64,000 bases of DNA from Antrihabitans auranticaus (GTDB lineage: Bacteria > Actinomycetota > Actinomycetes > Mycobacteriales > Mycobacteriaceae). The first letter of the stretch is position 1. Each line of letters starts with the position of its first letter. The translations under genes were made by a program, and so were the position numbers. The DNA lies in contig NZ_JAEMNW010000002.1 of assembly GCF_016481275.1 (NCBI RefSeq), positions 558,001 to 622,000 of the forward strand, written 5' to 3'. Below are positions 43,648 through 52,445 of the stretch, one piece after another. The notes under the pieces were generated by a model. It searched no databases and was not told the DNA's origin. It saw only the letters and a list, made by a program, of their open reading frames with translations.

Positions 43648-44277
43648 TTACCCCGACTGCAGGGCCAGGTCGAGGCCCGTCGGTGCGCAGAGTCCGTGCC
43701 GAATCATCGACTGCGCGGTCGCGACGACCACGTCGACGGACCCGCGCGAGGAGTTCCACCACTCGGGTGCCCAATTGAGCGCGCCGATGATGAGCATGCG
43801 GGCGGCCGCCGGATCGAGGTCGGCGCGGATGGCGCCGTCGTCTTTCGCGTCGTTCAGCAATCTCCGCCACAGAGCGTGGTACTCGGCACCCTCTCGGGCC
43901 AGTTCGGCGCGGATCTCCGGTGGCACCTGCCCACTGTTGCGCGACACCGCCGTCGCGAAGTCCGACAGTTCCAGTTCGACGCGTAGGTGGGCTTCGACCG
44001 CGGCGCAAATGCGTTCCAGTGAGGAAGTTTCGGGAGGCAGCGCATCGAGGGCGGTCGACACATGGTCTCGCAGCCAGCGTTGGCCGGCGACCATCACCTC
44101 CGCGACCAGTTCGTCGCGAGATTCGAAGTAGTAGTACACGGCGGGGGCACGCAGATCGGCCACCTCGGCGATGTCGACCAGTCGTGCCCCGGCATAGCCC
44201 TTGCGGGTGAGCACGATTGCCGCTGCCGCGAGGATGCGGTCGCGCGTGGCGTTCGAACGATTCTGTTTCCTCGGCAT
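43648..44277 (-). CDS. TetR-family regulator of the catabolic supercluster
   Basis: A 209-residue TetR protein with HTH block TRDRILAAAAIVLTRKGYAG, LVDIAEVADLRAPAVYYYF (residues 10-52) and a helical ligand domain (MIIGALNWAPEWW near the C-terminus, a common acyl-CoA-responsive TetR feature). It follows the SDR gene by nine bases on the same strand and so is transcribed from the promoter holding operator A. Inferred ligand: a CoA thioester of the pathway. Confidence 0.87.
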   Translation of the reverse strand: MPRKQNRSNATRDRILAAAAIVLTRKGYAGARLVDIAEVADLRAPAVYYYFESRDELVAEVMVAGQRWLRDHVSTALDALPPETSSLERICAAVEAHLRVELELSDFATAVSRNSGQVPPEIRAELAREGAEYHALWRRLLNDAKDDGAIRADLDPAAARMLIIGALNWAPEWWNSSRGSVDVVVATAQSMIRHGLCAPTGLDLALQSG

Positions 44278-44286
44278 GACCGGCCC

Positions 44287-45084
44287 TTAAGGCATCGTGT
44301 AGCCACCGCTGACCGAGAACACCTGACCGGTGACCTGGCGCGCGGCGAGGTGAGACGACGCCCAGACGACGGAGTTCGCAATGTCGTCGGCGGTCGTCAG
44401 TCTGCGCAACGGGATGTCCTTGCGAAGGAACTCGATCTGCTTCTCGTTGAACACAGCATCTTGACCGACGGACCACAGACTGTCCGCGCCGACGGCGTCG
44501 GGACCGTCCGGAATGACGAGGCCGGGGCAGATGACGTTGGACCGGATGCCGTGCCTACCGTGTTCGCGGGCCGTCGTTCGTGCGAGCGCAATGAGTGCGG
44601 CCTTGGTAGCACCGTAGATGCCCTGCCGGATCTGCCCGAAGGCGGCGTCGCTGGCGATATAGATGATCGACCCTTGGCCGGCGTCCTTCATCGGCCCGAT
44701 CGCGGCTTGTGTGCAGGCGATGGCAGTGAAGAGGTTGATTTCGACCGTGCGCTGCCACTTGGCGCGATCGGTGTCTTCGGCGATGAATCCTGGGACGCTC
44801 CACCCGGCGTTGTTGACCAGAGCGTCGAGTCCGCCCCAGCTGTCGACCGCGCGCTGGACGGCCGTGTCTGCCGCGCTGGGTTCGGTGAGGTCGGCGACCT
44901 CGACCTCGACTGCGAGGGCGCCGAGTTCGAGGGCCTCGGCCCGGACTTTCTCCGCCTGCGGACCGTCGACGTCGCTGATGACGATGCGAGCACCTTCGCG
45001 GGCGAAGCCGTGCACGATTCCGCGCCCGATGTTGGACGCGCCGCCCGTTATGAGCACGCGTGCGTCGCGTAATCCCAGTTCCAT
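44287..45084 (-). CDS. SDR-family oxidoreductase
   Basis: A 265-residue classical SDR: TGGASNIGRG cofactor loop, ISDVDG (acidic residue at the end of beta2, favouring NAD), NNAGWS, active-site Ser in YIASDAAFG and Tyr/Lys in YGATKAAL. Probably a hydroxyacyl-CoA or alicyclic alcohol dehydrogenase of the cluster. ATG 45084 has GAGGGGA upstream. Divergent from the MaoC gene across operators A and B; followed by the TetR gene. Confidence 0.88.
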   Translation of the reverse strand: MELGLRDARVLITGGASNIGRGIVHGFAREGARIVISDVDGPQAEKVRAEALELGALAVEVEVADLTEPSAADTAVQRAVDSWGGLDALVNNAGWSVPGFIAEDTDRAKWQRTVEINLFTAIACTQAAIGPMKDAGQGSIIYIASDAAFGQIRQGIYGATKAALIALARTTAREHGRHGIRSNVICPGLVIPDGPDAVGADSLWSVGQDAVFNEKQIEFLRKDIPLRRLTTADDIANSVVWASSHLAARQVTGQVFSVSGGYTMP

Positions 45085-45113
45085 GGCTGTTTTCCCCTCG
45101 CGCTGGAGCATCG

Positions 45114-45135
45114 TGTAATTTATGTTCAATTCGAA
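45114..45135. promoter_or_regulatory. Shared cluster operator, site A
   Basis: Core AATTTATGTTCAATTC. Fits the consensus AATNTATRTTMAATTC shared with sites B, C and D. It lies 30 bases upstream of the SDR-TetR start codon. Confidence 0.6.
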
Positions 45136-45167
45136 ACAGTACATCCGACGTTGACGCTCCTACAAGT

Positions 45168-45188
45168 TTTAATCTATATTCAATTCAA
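45168..45188. promoter_or_regulatory. Shared cluster operator, site B
   Basis: Core AATCTATATTCAATTC. Lies 28 bases upstream of the MaoC start codon, in the same orientation as site A, 54 bases away. Suggests independent control of the plus-strand promoter. Confidence 0.6.
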
Positions 45189-45215
45189 CAGGAACCTAGC
45201 AGCGGGAGAGTGCAC

Positions 45216-45668
45216 GTGAAGGTCTACAACGGTGTCGACGAGTTCGCCACAGCGCAGGGTGATGTTCTCGGGACTACGGAGTGGGTAGTGGTCGACCAGG
45301 CTCGAATCGACACGTTCGCGCAGGCGACGGGCGACCACCAATGGATCCACGTCGACGCCGTCAAGGCTGCTTCCGGACCCTTCGGCGCGACCATCGCGCA
45401 CGGGTTGCTGACTTTGTCCTTGCTTCCGGTGCTGTTGCACGAGCTGTACAAGGTCGACGCCGTCACGATGGCCGTGAACTACGGCTTCGACAAGGTGCGG
45501 TTTGCTGCGCCGGTTCCAGTCGGTTCGCGGGTCCGTGCGAGTGCTGTTGTCGGCGCGGTCGACAAGGTTCCCGGTGGCGTCCAGGGCAAGATCGCCGTAA
45601 CCATCGAGGTCGAAGGTTCCGCCAAACCCGCAGCCGTCGCCGAGTCGATCGTGCGGTTCGTCGCATGA
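45216..45668 (+). CDS. MaoC-family (R)-specific enoyl-CoA hydratase
   Basis: A 150-residue single-hotdog hydratase with the complete hydratase-2 motif: [14 protein letters not shown] (Asp and His catalytic pair) and [13 protein letters not shown]. It adds water to trans-enoyl-CoA giving the R-hydroxy product. Start GTG 45216 (GGAG eight bases upstream). First gene of the long plus-strand operon; its stop overlaps the next start (ATGA). Confidence 0.9.
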   Translation: MKVYNGVDEFATAQGDVLGTTEWVVVDQARIDTFAQATGDHQWIHVDAVKAASGPFGATIAHGLLTLSLLPVLLHELYKVDAVTMAVNYGFDKVRFAAPVPVGSRVRASAVVGAVDKVPGGVQGKIAVTIEVEGSAKPAAVAESIVRFVA

Positions 45669-46435
45669 CGAGCGGACTCGTCGCAGGTGACGTAGCCGTC
45701 GTAACCGGCGCCGCGAGTGGCATCGGCCTGGAGATCGCGCGACTCTTCCATGCGCACGGCGCGAGTGTCGTGCTCGCTGACATCGACGGTGATCGTGCCG
45801 CAGCAGCGGCTGCCGACCTCACCGATGCGGTGGGGAGGCCGGGCACTGCGGGCGGTCGCGTTGTCGGAATCGCGTGCAACGTGACCGACGAGGCATCGGT
45901 ACAGGGTGCGATCGACACCGCGGTCCGGGAACTCGGCTCGCTGGACGTGTACGTGAACAACGCGGGCATAACTCGTGATGCATCGTTGCGCAATCTCCGC
46001 GCCGCGGATTTCGACGCGGTGATCGACGTTCATCTCAAAGGCACGTGGCTCGGCGTCAAAGCAGCGTCAGCGGTCATGCGCGAGGCCGGTCGTGGATCGA
46101 TCATCAACATGTCCTCGCTGTCGGGGAAATCGGGCAATCCCGGCCAGACGAACTACAGCGCGGCGAAGGCCGGCATCGTCGGTCTGACGAAGGCCGCCGC
46201 CAAAGAACTCGCCCACAAAGGGGTGCGTGTCAACGCAATCCAGCCCGGCCTCATCCGAACTGCGATGACCGAGGCAATGCCTGCAGATGTGTTCGCGGCT
46301 CGGGAGGCCGACATCCCGATGAAGCGAGCGGGCGAACCTGCTGAGGTCGCCGGCGCCGCGCTGTTCCTCGCGTCGAACCTGTCCAGCTACATGACCGGTG
46401 CCGTTCTCGAAGTCGGGGGAGGGCGATTGATGTGA
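45665..46435 (+). CDS. SDR-family 3-oxoacyl-ACP/CoA reductase-like (FabG-like)
   Basis: A 256-residue SDR with [19 protein letters not shown] (NAD-type), NNAGITRD, active Ser in NMSSLSGK and YSAAKAG. Most FabG-like enzymes in such clusters act as (R)-3-hydroxyacyl-CoA dehydrogenases, here logically oxidising the MaoC product. Overlaps both neighbours by four bases. Confidence 0.9.
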   Translation: MTSGLVAGDVAVVTGAASGIGLEIARLFHAHGASVVLADIDGDRAAAAAADLTDAVGRPGTAGGRVVGIACNVTDEASVQGAIDTAVRELGSLDVYVNNAGITRDASLRNLRAADFDAVIDVHLKGTWLGVKAASAVMREAGRGSIINMSSLSGKSGNPGQTNYSAAKAGIVGLTKAAAKELAHKGVRVNAIQPGLIRTAMTEAMPADVFAAREADIPMKRAGEPAEVAGAALFLASNLSSYMTGAVLEVGGGRLM

Positions 46436-47199
46436 GCGATTCAGTTCTCGTCGAACGGCACGGTCCGGTCGGCACCATCACTCTCAATCGGCCCGAGCAG
46501 ATGAACGCGATCACGGTCGAACTCGGCCGCGAGCTCGAGCGGGCCTTGCTCGAACTTGCCGGTGACGTCAACGTGATCGTCATCCGCGGCGCGGGCGGAA
46601 ACTTCTGCGTCGGCGGCGATTTCCGGGAACTGGAGAAGCTGCGAGCGGAAGGCCGGGACGCCATGGCGGACCTGTTCCTGAACTTCGGACGCGCGTGCGC
46701 CATGATCGAGGCGATCCCGGTCCCGGTTGTCTGCGCGGTCGAAGGCTACGCGATGGCAGGCGGCTTCGAGTTGCTGCAGGCAGCAGACATCGTGCTCATC
46801 CACGAGAAGGCCGTTGTCTCCGATACGCATTCGCGATTCGGGCAGATTCCTGGTGGTGGCAGCACTCAACGCCTACCGCGTCTCGCCGGCCGGCAACGAG
46901 CTCTTGCCCATATTCTCACCGGTGATCGCTTGAGCGCTGCGGAGGCGGTGGCGTGGGGCCTTGCGTACAAGGCATTCGGAGCAGCCGAATTCGATTCCGC
47001 AGTGACTTCTTTCGCGCAAGCGCTTGCCGAGAAGGATCCTGCCGCGCTGGCGGAAAGTAAACGCCTGATCTACGCCGGTCTGAAACTTCCCCTGTTCGAC
47101 GGACTTGCCCTCGAGCACACCGCCGTTCTCGACCATCTCTCGCGTGACAGCGCGGGCGCGGGCATCGAATCATTCACGAAGGGATCTGCGAATGTCTGA
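46432..47199 (+). CDS. Crotonase-superfamily protein 1 of the cluster
   Basis: A 255-residue crotonase. Oxyanion blocks [11 protein letters not shown] and [17 protein letters not shown]; the first hydratase Glu is kept (GGFELL) but the second is His or Ser ([17 protein letters not shown]). GTG start overlaps the SDR stop. Could be a dehydratase, lyase or hydrolase on a ring-derived CoA ester. Confidence 0.86.
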   Translation: MSDSVLVERHGPVGTITLNRPEQMNAITVELGRELERALLELAGDVNVIVIRGAGGNFCVGGDFRELEKLRAEGRDAMADLFLNFGRACAMIEAIPVPVVCAVEGYAMAGGFELLQAADIVLIHEKAVVSDTHSRFGQIPGGGSTQRLPRLAGRQRALAHILTGDRLSAAEAVAWGLAYKAFGAAEFDSAVTSFAQALAEKDPAALAESKRLIYAGLKLPLFDGLALEHTAVLDHLSRDSAGAGIESFTKGSANV

Positions 47200-47989
47200 C
47201 GCGACACCGATTCTGCTGGACGTCGACGCCGATGGAATCGCCAGACTGCGACTCAATCGTCCGCAGGCCGCCAACGGTATGGATGTGCCTTTCCTGCAGG
47301 CGCTGCACGCCGCGGTGTTGCAGTGTCACGGCGACCCGTCGGTGCGGGCGGTGGTCATCAGCGGCGAGGGTAAGAACTTCTGTGCAGGCGGCGACGTGCG
47401 AGTCTTCGCGTCCAAGGGTGAAGCGCTGCCCGACTACCTGCGTGAGGCAACCGCCTGGCTGCAGCTCGCTATCGCGGCACTGATCCAGCTCGAGGCGCCC
47501 GTCATTGCGGCAGTGCACGGATTCGCGGCCGGCGGTGGCGGATTCGGCCTGGTCTGCGCGTCCGATTTCGTGATCGCCGGGCGCTCGGCCAAGTTCATGT
47601 CCGGCGCCGTTCGGGTGGGAATGGCGCCCGACGCCGGTGTCTCGGTGACGCTCACCCAGCTCGTCGGACTGCGCAAAGCCATGGAGATCCTGCTCACCAA
47701 CCCCACACTCAGCGCTGACGATGCCTTGGCGATCGGATTGTTGACGAAAGTCGTCGACGACGACGCCGTCGAGGCGGAAGCACTCGCATACGCCAAACAG
47801 TTCGTCGACGCGGCGCCGAAAGCGGTCGGCGCAACCAAACGCCTGCTCTGGGGTGGGGTTGGTGCCACCGTGACGGACCGATTGCCTGAAGAGGCACGCA
47901 CTGTTTCGGCATTGTCTGGCACCGCGGATTCGCTCGAGGGACTCGCCGCGGTCATCGAACGGCGTTCGCCGAACTTCACGGGGCGCTGA
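47192..47989 (+). CDS. Crotonase-superfamily protein 2, PaaG-like
   Basis: A 265-residue crotonase. Blocks FCAGGDVRVFA and VHGFAAGGGGFGLVCASD; both hydratase Glu positions are Gly/Ala, whereas an Asp follows in GMAPDAGVS, the position used by PaaG and enoyl-CoA isomerases. Likely a double-bond isomerase. ATG 47192 overlaps the previous gene by eight bases. Confidence 0.86.
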   Translation: MSDATPILLDVDADGIARLRLNRPQAANGMDVPFLQALHAAVLQCHGDPSVRAVVISGEGKNFCAGGDVRVFASKGEALPDYLREATAWLQLAIAALIQLEAPVIAAVHGFAAGGGGFGLVCASDFVIAGRSAKFMSGAVRVGMAPDAGVSVTLTQLVGLRKAMEILLTNPTLSADDALAIGLLTKVVDDDAVEAEALAYAKQFVDAAPKAVGATKRLLWGGVGATVTDRLPEEARTVSALSGTADSLEGLAAVIERRSPNFTGR

Positions 47990-47991
47990 CC

Positions 47992-48768
47992 ATGGCCGAC
48001 GATGTAGTCCTGGTCGAAGACCGTGGCGCGGTCCGGATCGTCACGCTGAACCGGCCGCAGCGGCGCAACGCCATCGACCTGCCACTGCGAATCGCGTTGG
48101 CAGAGAGGCTGGAAGAAGCGATGGCCGACAGCGTCGTTCGCGCGATCGTGCTTACCGGCGCCGGTCCCTCGTTCTGCTCGGGCGGTGACATCTCGACGAT
48201 GGCGCGTCAGGAAGCAGATAAGACTCGGCCCCGGGCACAGGCAGCGCAGCGCGTTGTTCGCGCAATCTGGGGCGGGCCGAAACCCGTTGTGGCTGCGGTG
48301 GAAGGTTCTGCGTTCGGCGCGGGAACTTCGCTGGCCCTGGCGTGTGATCGTGTGGTCGCGGCGTCGGACGCAGTTTTCAGCACCGCCTTCACCGGCGTGG
48401 GCCTTGCGGGGGACATGGGAATCTTTGCCTCCCTCCCGGCGCGCGTAGGTCCGGCGCGAGCACGGCAGCTGATGCTCTTGCCGCGCAGGGTTTCCGCAAC
48501 CGATGCTCACAGACTGGGGATGGTCGACGCGATCGCGCAGCCCGACAACGCTCTGGCTTCCGCCCTCGCCGATGCCCAGACGATGACGTCCGCGCCGCCG
48601 CTGGCCGTCCGCGAAATGAAGTCGCTCCTGGGCCGCTGGCCGAGTGACCCCTTTGCGATGCTCGACCATGAGGTCGACAGTCAGGCAAAGCTTTTCGACA
48701 CCGACGACTTCGCCGAAGGCGTCAGCGCATTTCACGACCGACGCCAACCGGTTTTCAACGGAAGTTAG
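47992..48768 (+). CDS. Crotonase-superfamily protein 3, isomerase-like
   Basis: A 258-residue crotonase. Blocks FCSGGDISTMA and VEGSAFGAGTSLALACD; hydratase glutamates are absent, and Asp is found in GLAGDMGIF, again at the isomerase position. Starts two bases after the previous stop. Third consecutive crotonase, implying several distinct rearrangements of one substrate. Confidence 0.86.
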   Translation: MADDVVLVEDRGAVRIVTLNRPQRRNAIDLPLRIALAERLEEAMADSVVRAIVLTGAGPSFCSGGDISTMARQEADKTRPRAQAAQRVVRAIWGGPKPVVAAVEGSAFGAGTSLALACDRVVAASDAVFSTAFTGVGLAGDMGIFASLPARVGPARARQLMLLPRRVSATDAHRLGMVDAIAQPDNALASALADAQTMTSAPPLAVREMKSLLGRWPSDPFAMLDHEVDSQAKLFDTDDFAEGVSAFHDRRQPVFNGS

Positions 48769-48778
48769 GCGAGTTTCG

Positions 48779-50467
48779 ATGACAGACATCCAGACTCGTC
48801 GGCAGCGGCTCATCGACGCGTTTCCGCAATGGACTCCGATGTCGCTCGGGCGCTGGCTCGACGAGCGCGCCGATCGGTATGGTGATCGGCCCTTCGTCAT
48901 CACCGACGAGCGCGTGCTCACCTACGCCGAGACAGCACGGTGGTCGGATCGGCTGGCGGCCGGTTTGGCAGCGCTCGGGATTCGACCCGGAGACCACGTC
49001 GGCGTGCTGATGGCGAACTACCTCGAGTTCGTGCCGGTGAAGTTCGCCATTGCAAAAGTCGGCGCCGTCGCAGTGCCGATGAACTTTCTGTATCGTGCCG
49101 CAGAGCTCGAATATGTTCTTGCACAAGCAGAGTGCCGATTGCTGATCACGATGACCGGTTTTGCGGGCCTGGATTATCTGACGATGCTCGACGAGATCGC
49201 AGCAGGGTGGGATCAGGCCGGCGAAGCGCCCAAGCAACTCCCGTTGCTGGACAACGTCGTTCAACTCCCGACCGATGGCCGCACGCGTTCCGGTGTGCTG
49301 ACTGTCGACGAACTGGGGAAGTTGGCAGACCCCACCGAAACCGTCGCTGTCGACCCGGCTTCCGTCGGTGACATCCTCTACACCTCGGGGACGACCGGCT
49401 CGCCGAAGGGTGTGCTGATCACGCACGATGCCGTGCTCCGCACCGCGTACGCATCCGCTCTGACCAGGGCGTTCGGTGACGGTCGCCGAATCCTGTTCTC
49501 GCTGCCGTGCTATCACATGTTCGGGTACGTGGAAGGTCTGCTTGCGGCGACCATGGTCGGCGGTGCGGTGATCCTGCAGACATCATTCGATCCGCGCGGC
49601 TACCTGGCCGGCGTCGAGCGCCATCGTGCGACCGACATCCTGTGCGTGCCGACGATGACCGTCGCAATCCTCGAGCATCCGGACCGTGCAACGTTCGATC
49701 TGTCGAGCTTGGCAGCGGTGCTCTCGGGTGCCGCACCGGGTCCGGTTTGGTTGTGGGAGCGCGTACGTGACGAGTTGGGCGCGACCGAGATCGTCACTGG
49801 CTATGGGATGACCGAGTGTGGTGGCGCAATGACTTTGACGCTGCCGGAAGATTCGTTCGAACTGACGTCGACAACGGTCGGAAAACCCAAGATGGCCGGT
49901 GTAGCAGGGGTTCCCGGTGGTGGGTTGACGGTCTACCGGACTGTCGACCCCGAGACGGCCGAACCGCTACCCGACGGTGTCACAGGCGAACTCGTCTCCA
50001 GCGGCCCGACCAACATGCTGGGTTTCTGGGGCAAGCCCGAGGAAACAGCGCGCGGCCTGCGCGGCGGTTGGGTGTTCTCCGGGGATCTGGGTCGGGTCCG
50101 CCCCGACGGATACATCGAAGTGACCGGCCGCAGCAAGGAGTTGTACAAGAGCGGCGGAGAACTGGTCATGCCCAAGGAAATCGAGGAACTGCTGACCGCA
50201 CACCCCGACATCAGCCAGGCCTATCTGATCGGCGTTCCGGACGAGCGTTGGGGCGACGCGGGTTGTGCCTGCATCGTCAGGGCACCTGGCGCGACGATCG
50301 ATGAGCGGACCGTCATCGACCTCTGCAAGGCCAATCTCGCTCGGTTCAAAGTTCCCAAGCACGTTGTGTTTCTCGACGTTCACGAGTTGCCGACCACGCC
50401 GACCGGCAAGGTCCAGAAGTTTCGCCTGGTGGCTCAGGTGCAGCAGCGATTGGAGCAGTTCGCATGA
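48779..50467 (+). CDS. Acyl-CoA synthetase (AMP-forming)
   Basis: A 562-residue ANL-superfamily ligase activating a carboxylic acid to its CoA thioester. P-loop YTSGTTGSPKGVLITH, A5 motif TGYGMTECGG, hinge GRSKELYKSGGELV and catalytic Lys in TPTGKVQKF. The presence of the gene in the middle of the operon makes a free acid the likely pathway input. ATG 48779; the frame extends upstream inside the crotonase gene and was rejected. Overlaps the Rieske gene by four bases. Confidence 0.92.
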   Translation: MTDIQTRRQRLIDAFPQWTPMSLGRWLDERADRYGDRPFVITDERVLTYAETARWSDRLAAGLAALGIRPGDHVGVLMANYLEFVPVKFAIAKVGAVAVPMNFLYRAAELEYVLAQAECRLLITMTGFAGLDYLTMLDEIAAGWDQAGEAPKQLPLLDNVVQLPTDGRTRSGVLTVDELGKLADPTETVAVDPASVGDILYTSGTTGSPKGVLITHDAVLRTAYASALTRAFGDGRRILFSLPCYHMFGYVEGLLAATMVGGAVILQTSFDPRGYLAGVERHRATDILCVPTMTVAILEHPDRATFDLSSLAAVLSGAAPGPVWLWERVRDELGATEIVTGYGMTECGGAMTLTLPEDSFELTSTTVGKPKMAGVAGVPGGGLTVYRTVDPETAEPLPDGVTGELVSSGPTNMLGFWGKPEETARGLRGGWVFSGDLGRVRPDGYIEVTGRSKELYKSGGELVMPKEIEELLTAHPDISQAYLIGVPDERWGDAGCACIVRAPGATIDERTVIDLCKANLARFKVPKHVVFLDVHELPTTPTGKVQKFRLVAQVQQRLEQFA

Positions 50468-51729
50468 CTATCACGACAGATTCGGTTCCGCGAGTGGACT
50501 ATTCGCGGCTGATCCAGCCCGAGCGAGTGCACGGCAGCCTCTACACCGACCCCGCGGTCTTTGCCGACGAACTCGAGCGAATCTGGTACGGCGGATGGGT
50601 CTTCGTTGGCCACGACAGCGAAGTTCCGATGCCCAACGACTACGTCCGCAAGAACATCGGCCCCCAGGACATCGTGATGACGCGCGACCGCGCGGGTGAC
50701 GTGCACCTGCTCGTCAACCGGTGCGCCCATCGTGCGAACCTCGTCTGCGACGAGCCGTCCGGCAACTCGAGTTCGTTTCGCTGCCCGTATCACGGCTGGA
50801 CCTACCGCAACACCGGCGAACTGCTCGGTTATCCCTACAACAAGGGCTACGGCGGCAAGGGCAAGATCGACCTCGGGCTCGGCGTTGTGCCGAAAGTTGC
50901 TGTGTATCAGGGCTTTGTGTTCGGTAGCTTCAACCCGGACGTGCCATCGATCGAGGAGCATCTGGGTGCTGCGGCCGGTGAGATCGACCGGTTGGCGCGA
51001 CTGTCGCCGGAAGGCAGGATCGAACTCGACGCAGGTTGGCTGAAGCACAAGACCCGCGCCAACTGGAAACTGCTCGCGGAGAACGAGACCGACGGATACC
51101 ACCCCCAGTTCGTGCACGGGTCGATCTTCTCGGTGACCGGGAGCACCATCGGCCCGCTCTACAGTGACAACTCGACCGCCGTCACCCGCGCATTGGGTAA
51201 TGGGCACAGCGAGAACGATCTGCGCCCCGAGTTCCGCAAATTTGCGGAGCCGATGCGCTGGTTCGGCACGACAGCGGACCGCGTGCCCGATTACGTCGCG
51301 AAAATGCGTGCGCTGCATGGCGAGACTGCCGAGCAGATCCTGATCGAGGGTGGCCCGCACGTGATGGTGTTCCCGAACCTGTTCATCGCCGAGATTCAGG
51401 TGTTCAACATTCAACCGATCTCGGCGACCGAGTGTGTCCAGTTTTCGACTGCTGTCCAGCTCAAAGGGGCGCCGGAGCTCAACAAGCGGATGTTGTCGCA
51501 GTCGATCGGTTCGGTCGGTCCAGCGGGGATGCTGCTCGCCGACGATACCGAAATGTATGAACGTAACCAGGTCGGTGTGGCCCAGTTGCGGCCGGAGTGG
51601 CTCGATATCCGGCGCGGTGTGGGGCGTGAACGAACCGACGAGGACGGCTTCCTGGTCGGCGGCGCGACCGACGAAACAGCGATGCGCGCCTTCTGGCGGC
51701 ATTACAAAGGATTGATGGAGGCGAAATGA
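50464..51729 (+). CDS. Rieske ring-hydroxylating oxygenase, large subunit
   Basis: A 421-residue oxygenase alpha subunit. Rieske ligands Cys87-x-His89 (CAHR) and Cys107-x2-His110 (CPYHGW); mononuclear iron site around Asp210, His213 and His218 (NETDGYHPQFVH). Belongs to the aromatic-acid (benzoate/toluate-like) type by overall layout, but the true substrate is unknown. No ferredoxin or reductase gene lies in the visible cluster, so electron donors are elsewhere or beyond the window. Confidence 0.93.
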   Translation: MTITTDSVPRVDYSRLIQPERVHGSLYTDPAVFADELERIWYGGWVFVGHDSEVPMPNDYVRKNIGPQDIVMTRDRAGDVHLLVNRCAHRANLVCDEPSGNSSSFRCPYHGWTYRNTGELLGYPYNKGYGGKGKIDLGLGVVPKVAVYQGFVFGSFNPDVPSIEEHLGAAAGEIDRLARLSPEGRIELDAGWLKHKTRANWKLLAENETDGYHPQFVHGSIFSVTGSTIGPLYSDNSTAVTRALGNGHSENDLRPEFRKFAEPMRWFGTTADRVPDYVAKMRALHGETAEQILIEGGPHVMVFPNLFIAEIQVFNIQPISATECVQFSTAVQLKGAPELNKRMLSQSIGSVGPAGMLLADDTEMYERNQVGVAQLRPEWLDIRRGVGRERTDEDGFLVGGATDETAMRAFWRHYKGLMEAK

Positions 51730-52220
51730 CGACGGCATTCGATGCGGCGCTCACCGACCTGCGCGCGATCGAACGGTTCATCTACCAGGAGGCGCGGTTC
51801 GCCGACGAACATGACTACGATTCGTGGGAGGCGCTGTGGACCGACGACGCGCTGTACTGGGTCCCTGCCGGTGGCTCGGTGGCCGATCCGCTGCATCAGG
51901 TGTCGGTGATATACGACAACCGCCGCCGAATCTCGACTCGCCTGAAGCAATTGCGCACAGGCAAGCGCTACGCGCAGTCCCCGCCGTCGAATCTGCGGCG
52001 GGTGATCTCCAACGTCGAGATCCTGGACGCCTCGGGCGCCGACACCACGGTGGGTGCCAATTTCGTGCTTTACGAATCGAAGCCGCGTGGCATCGAGATG
52101 TGGGCGGGACGGATCACATACGTGCTGCGTGCCGTCGACGGCGAGATCAAGCTGGCACGCAAGACCGTCCTGTTGGTCAACAGCGCCGAGGCATTGCCTA
52201 CTCTCGGATTCCTGATCTGA
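51726..52220 (+). CDS. Ring-hydroxylating oxygenase, small (beta) subunit
   Basis: A 164-residue SnoaL/NTF2-fold subunit: AIERFIYQEARFADEHDYDSWEALWTDDALYWVP and SVIYDNRRRISTRLKQLRTG are the typical beta-subunit blocks, with LRRVISNVEI after them. Pairs with the preceding large subunit (alpha3beta3 in the family). Overlaps it by four bases. Confidence 0.92.
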   Translation: MTTAFDAALTDLRAIERFIYQEARFADEHDYDSWEALWTDDALYWVPAGGSVADPLHQVSVIYDNRRRISTRLKQLRTGKRYAQSPPSNLRRVISNVEILDASGADTTVGANFVLYESKPRGIEMWAGRITYVLRAVDGEIKLARKTVLLVNSAEALPTLGFLI

Positions 52221-52229
52221 GGAGATGTC

Positions 52230-52445
52230 ATGGACGACGTCGTCTGGAGTGAATTCGCGCAGGTATCGGTCTCGATCGACACCGCTGCGAACAGCCCACG
52301 CCTGCGGTTGGAAGATCTCAAGACCGGACAGGTCCGGTTCCTCGATGCCCTCGAACTCGAGACGATCGTCTGGCTTTCGGACGGGCATCTGCAGCAACTG
52401 CTGGACCCCTCGGCAGATCGTTGGCGCGAGGACGTGCAAACGTGA
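52230..52445 (+). CDS. Small protein associated with the Rieske oxygenase
   Basis: A 71-residue soluble protein: VVWSEFAQVSVSID, RLRLEDLKTGQVRFLDALELETIVWLSDGHLQQLLDPS. It has no cysteine, so is not a ferredoxin. Small proteins of this look are sometimes found beside Rieske genes in actinobacteria; I cannot assign a role. Starts nine bases after the beta subunit and overlaps the next gene's GTG. Confidence 0.65.
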   Translation: MDDVVWSEFAQVSVSIDTAANSPRLRLEDLKTGQVRFLDALELETIVWLSDGHLQQLLDPSADRWREDVQT

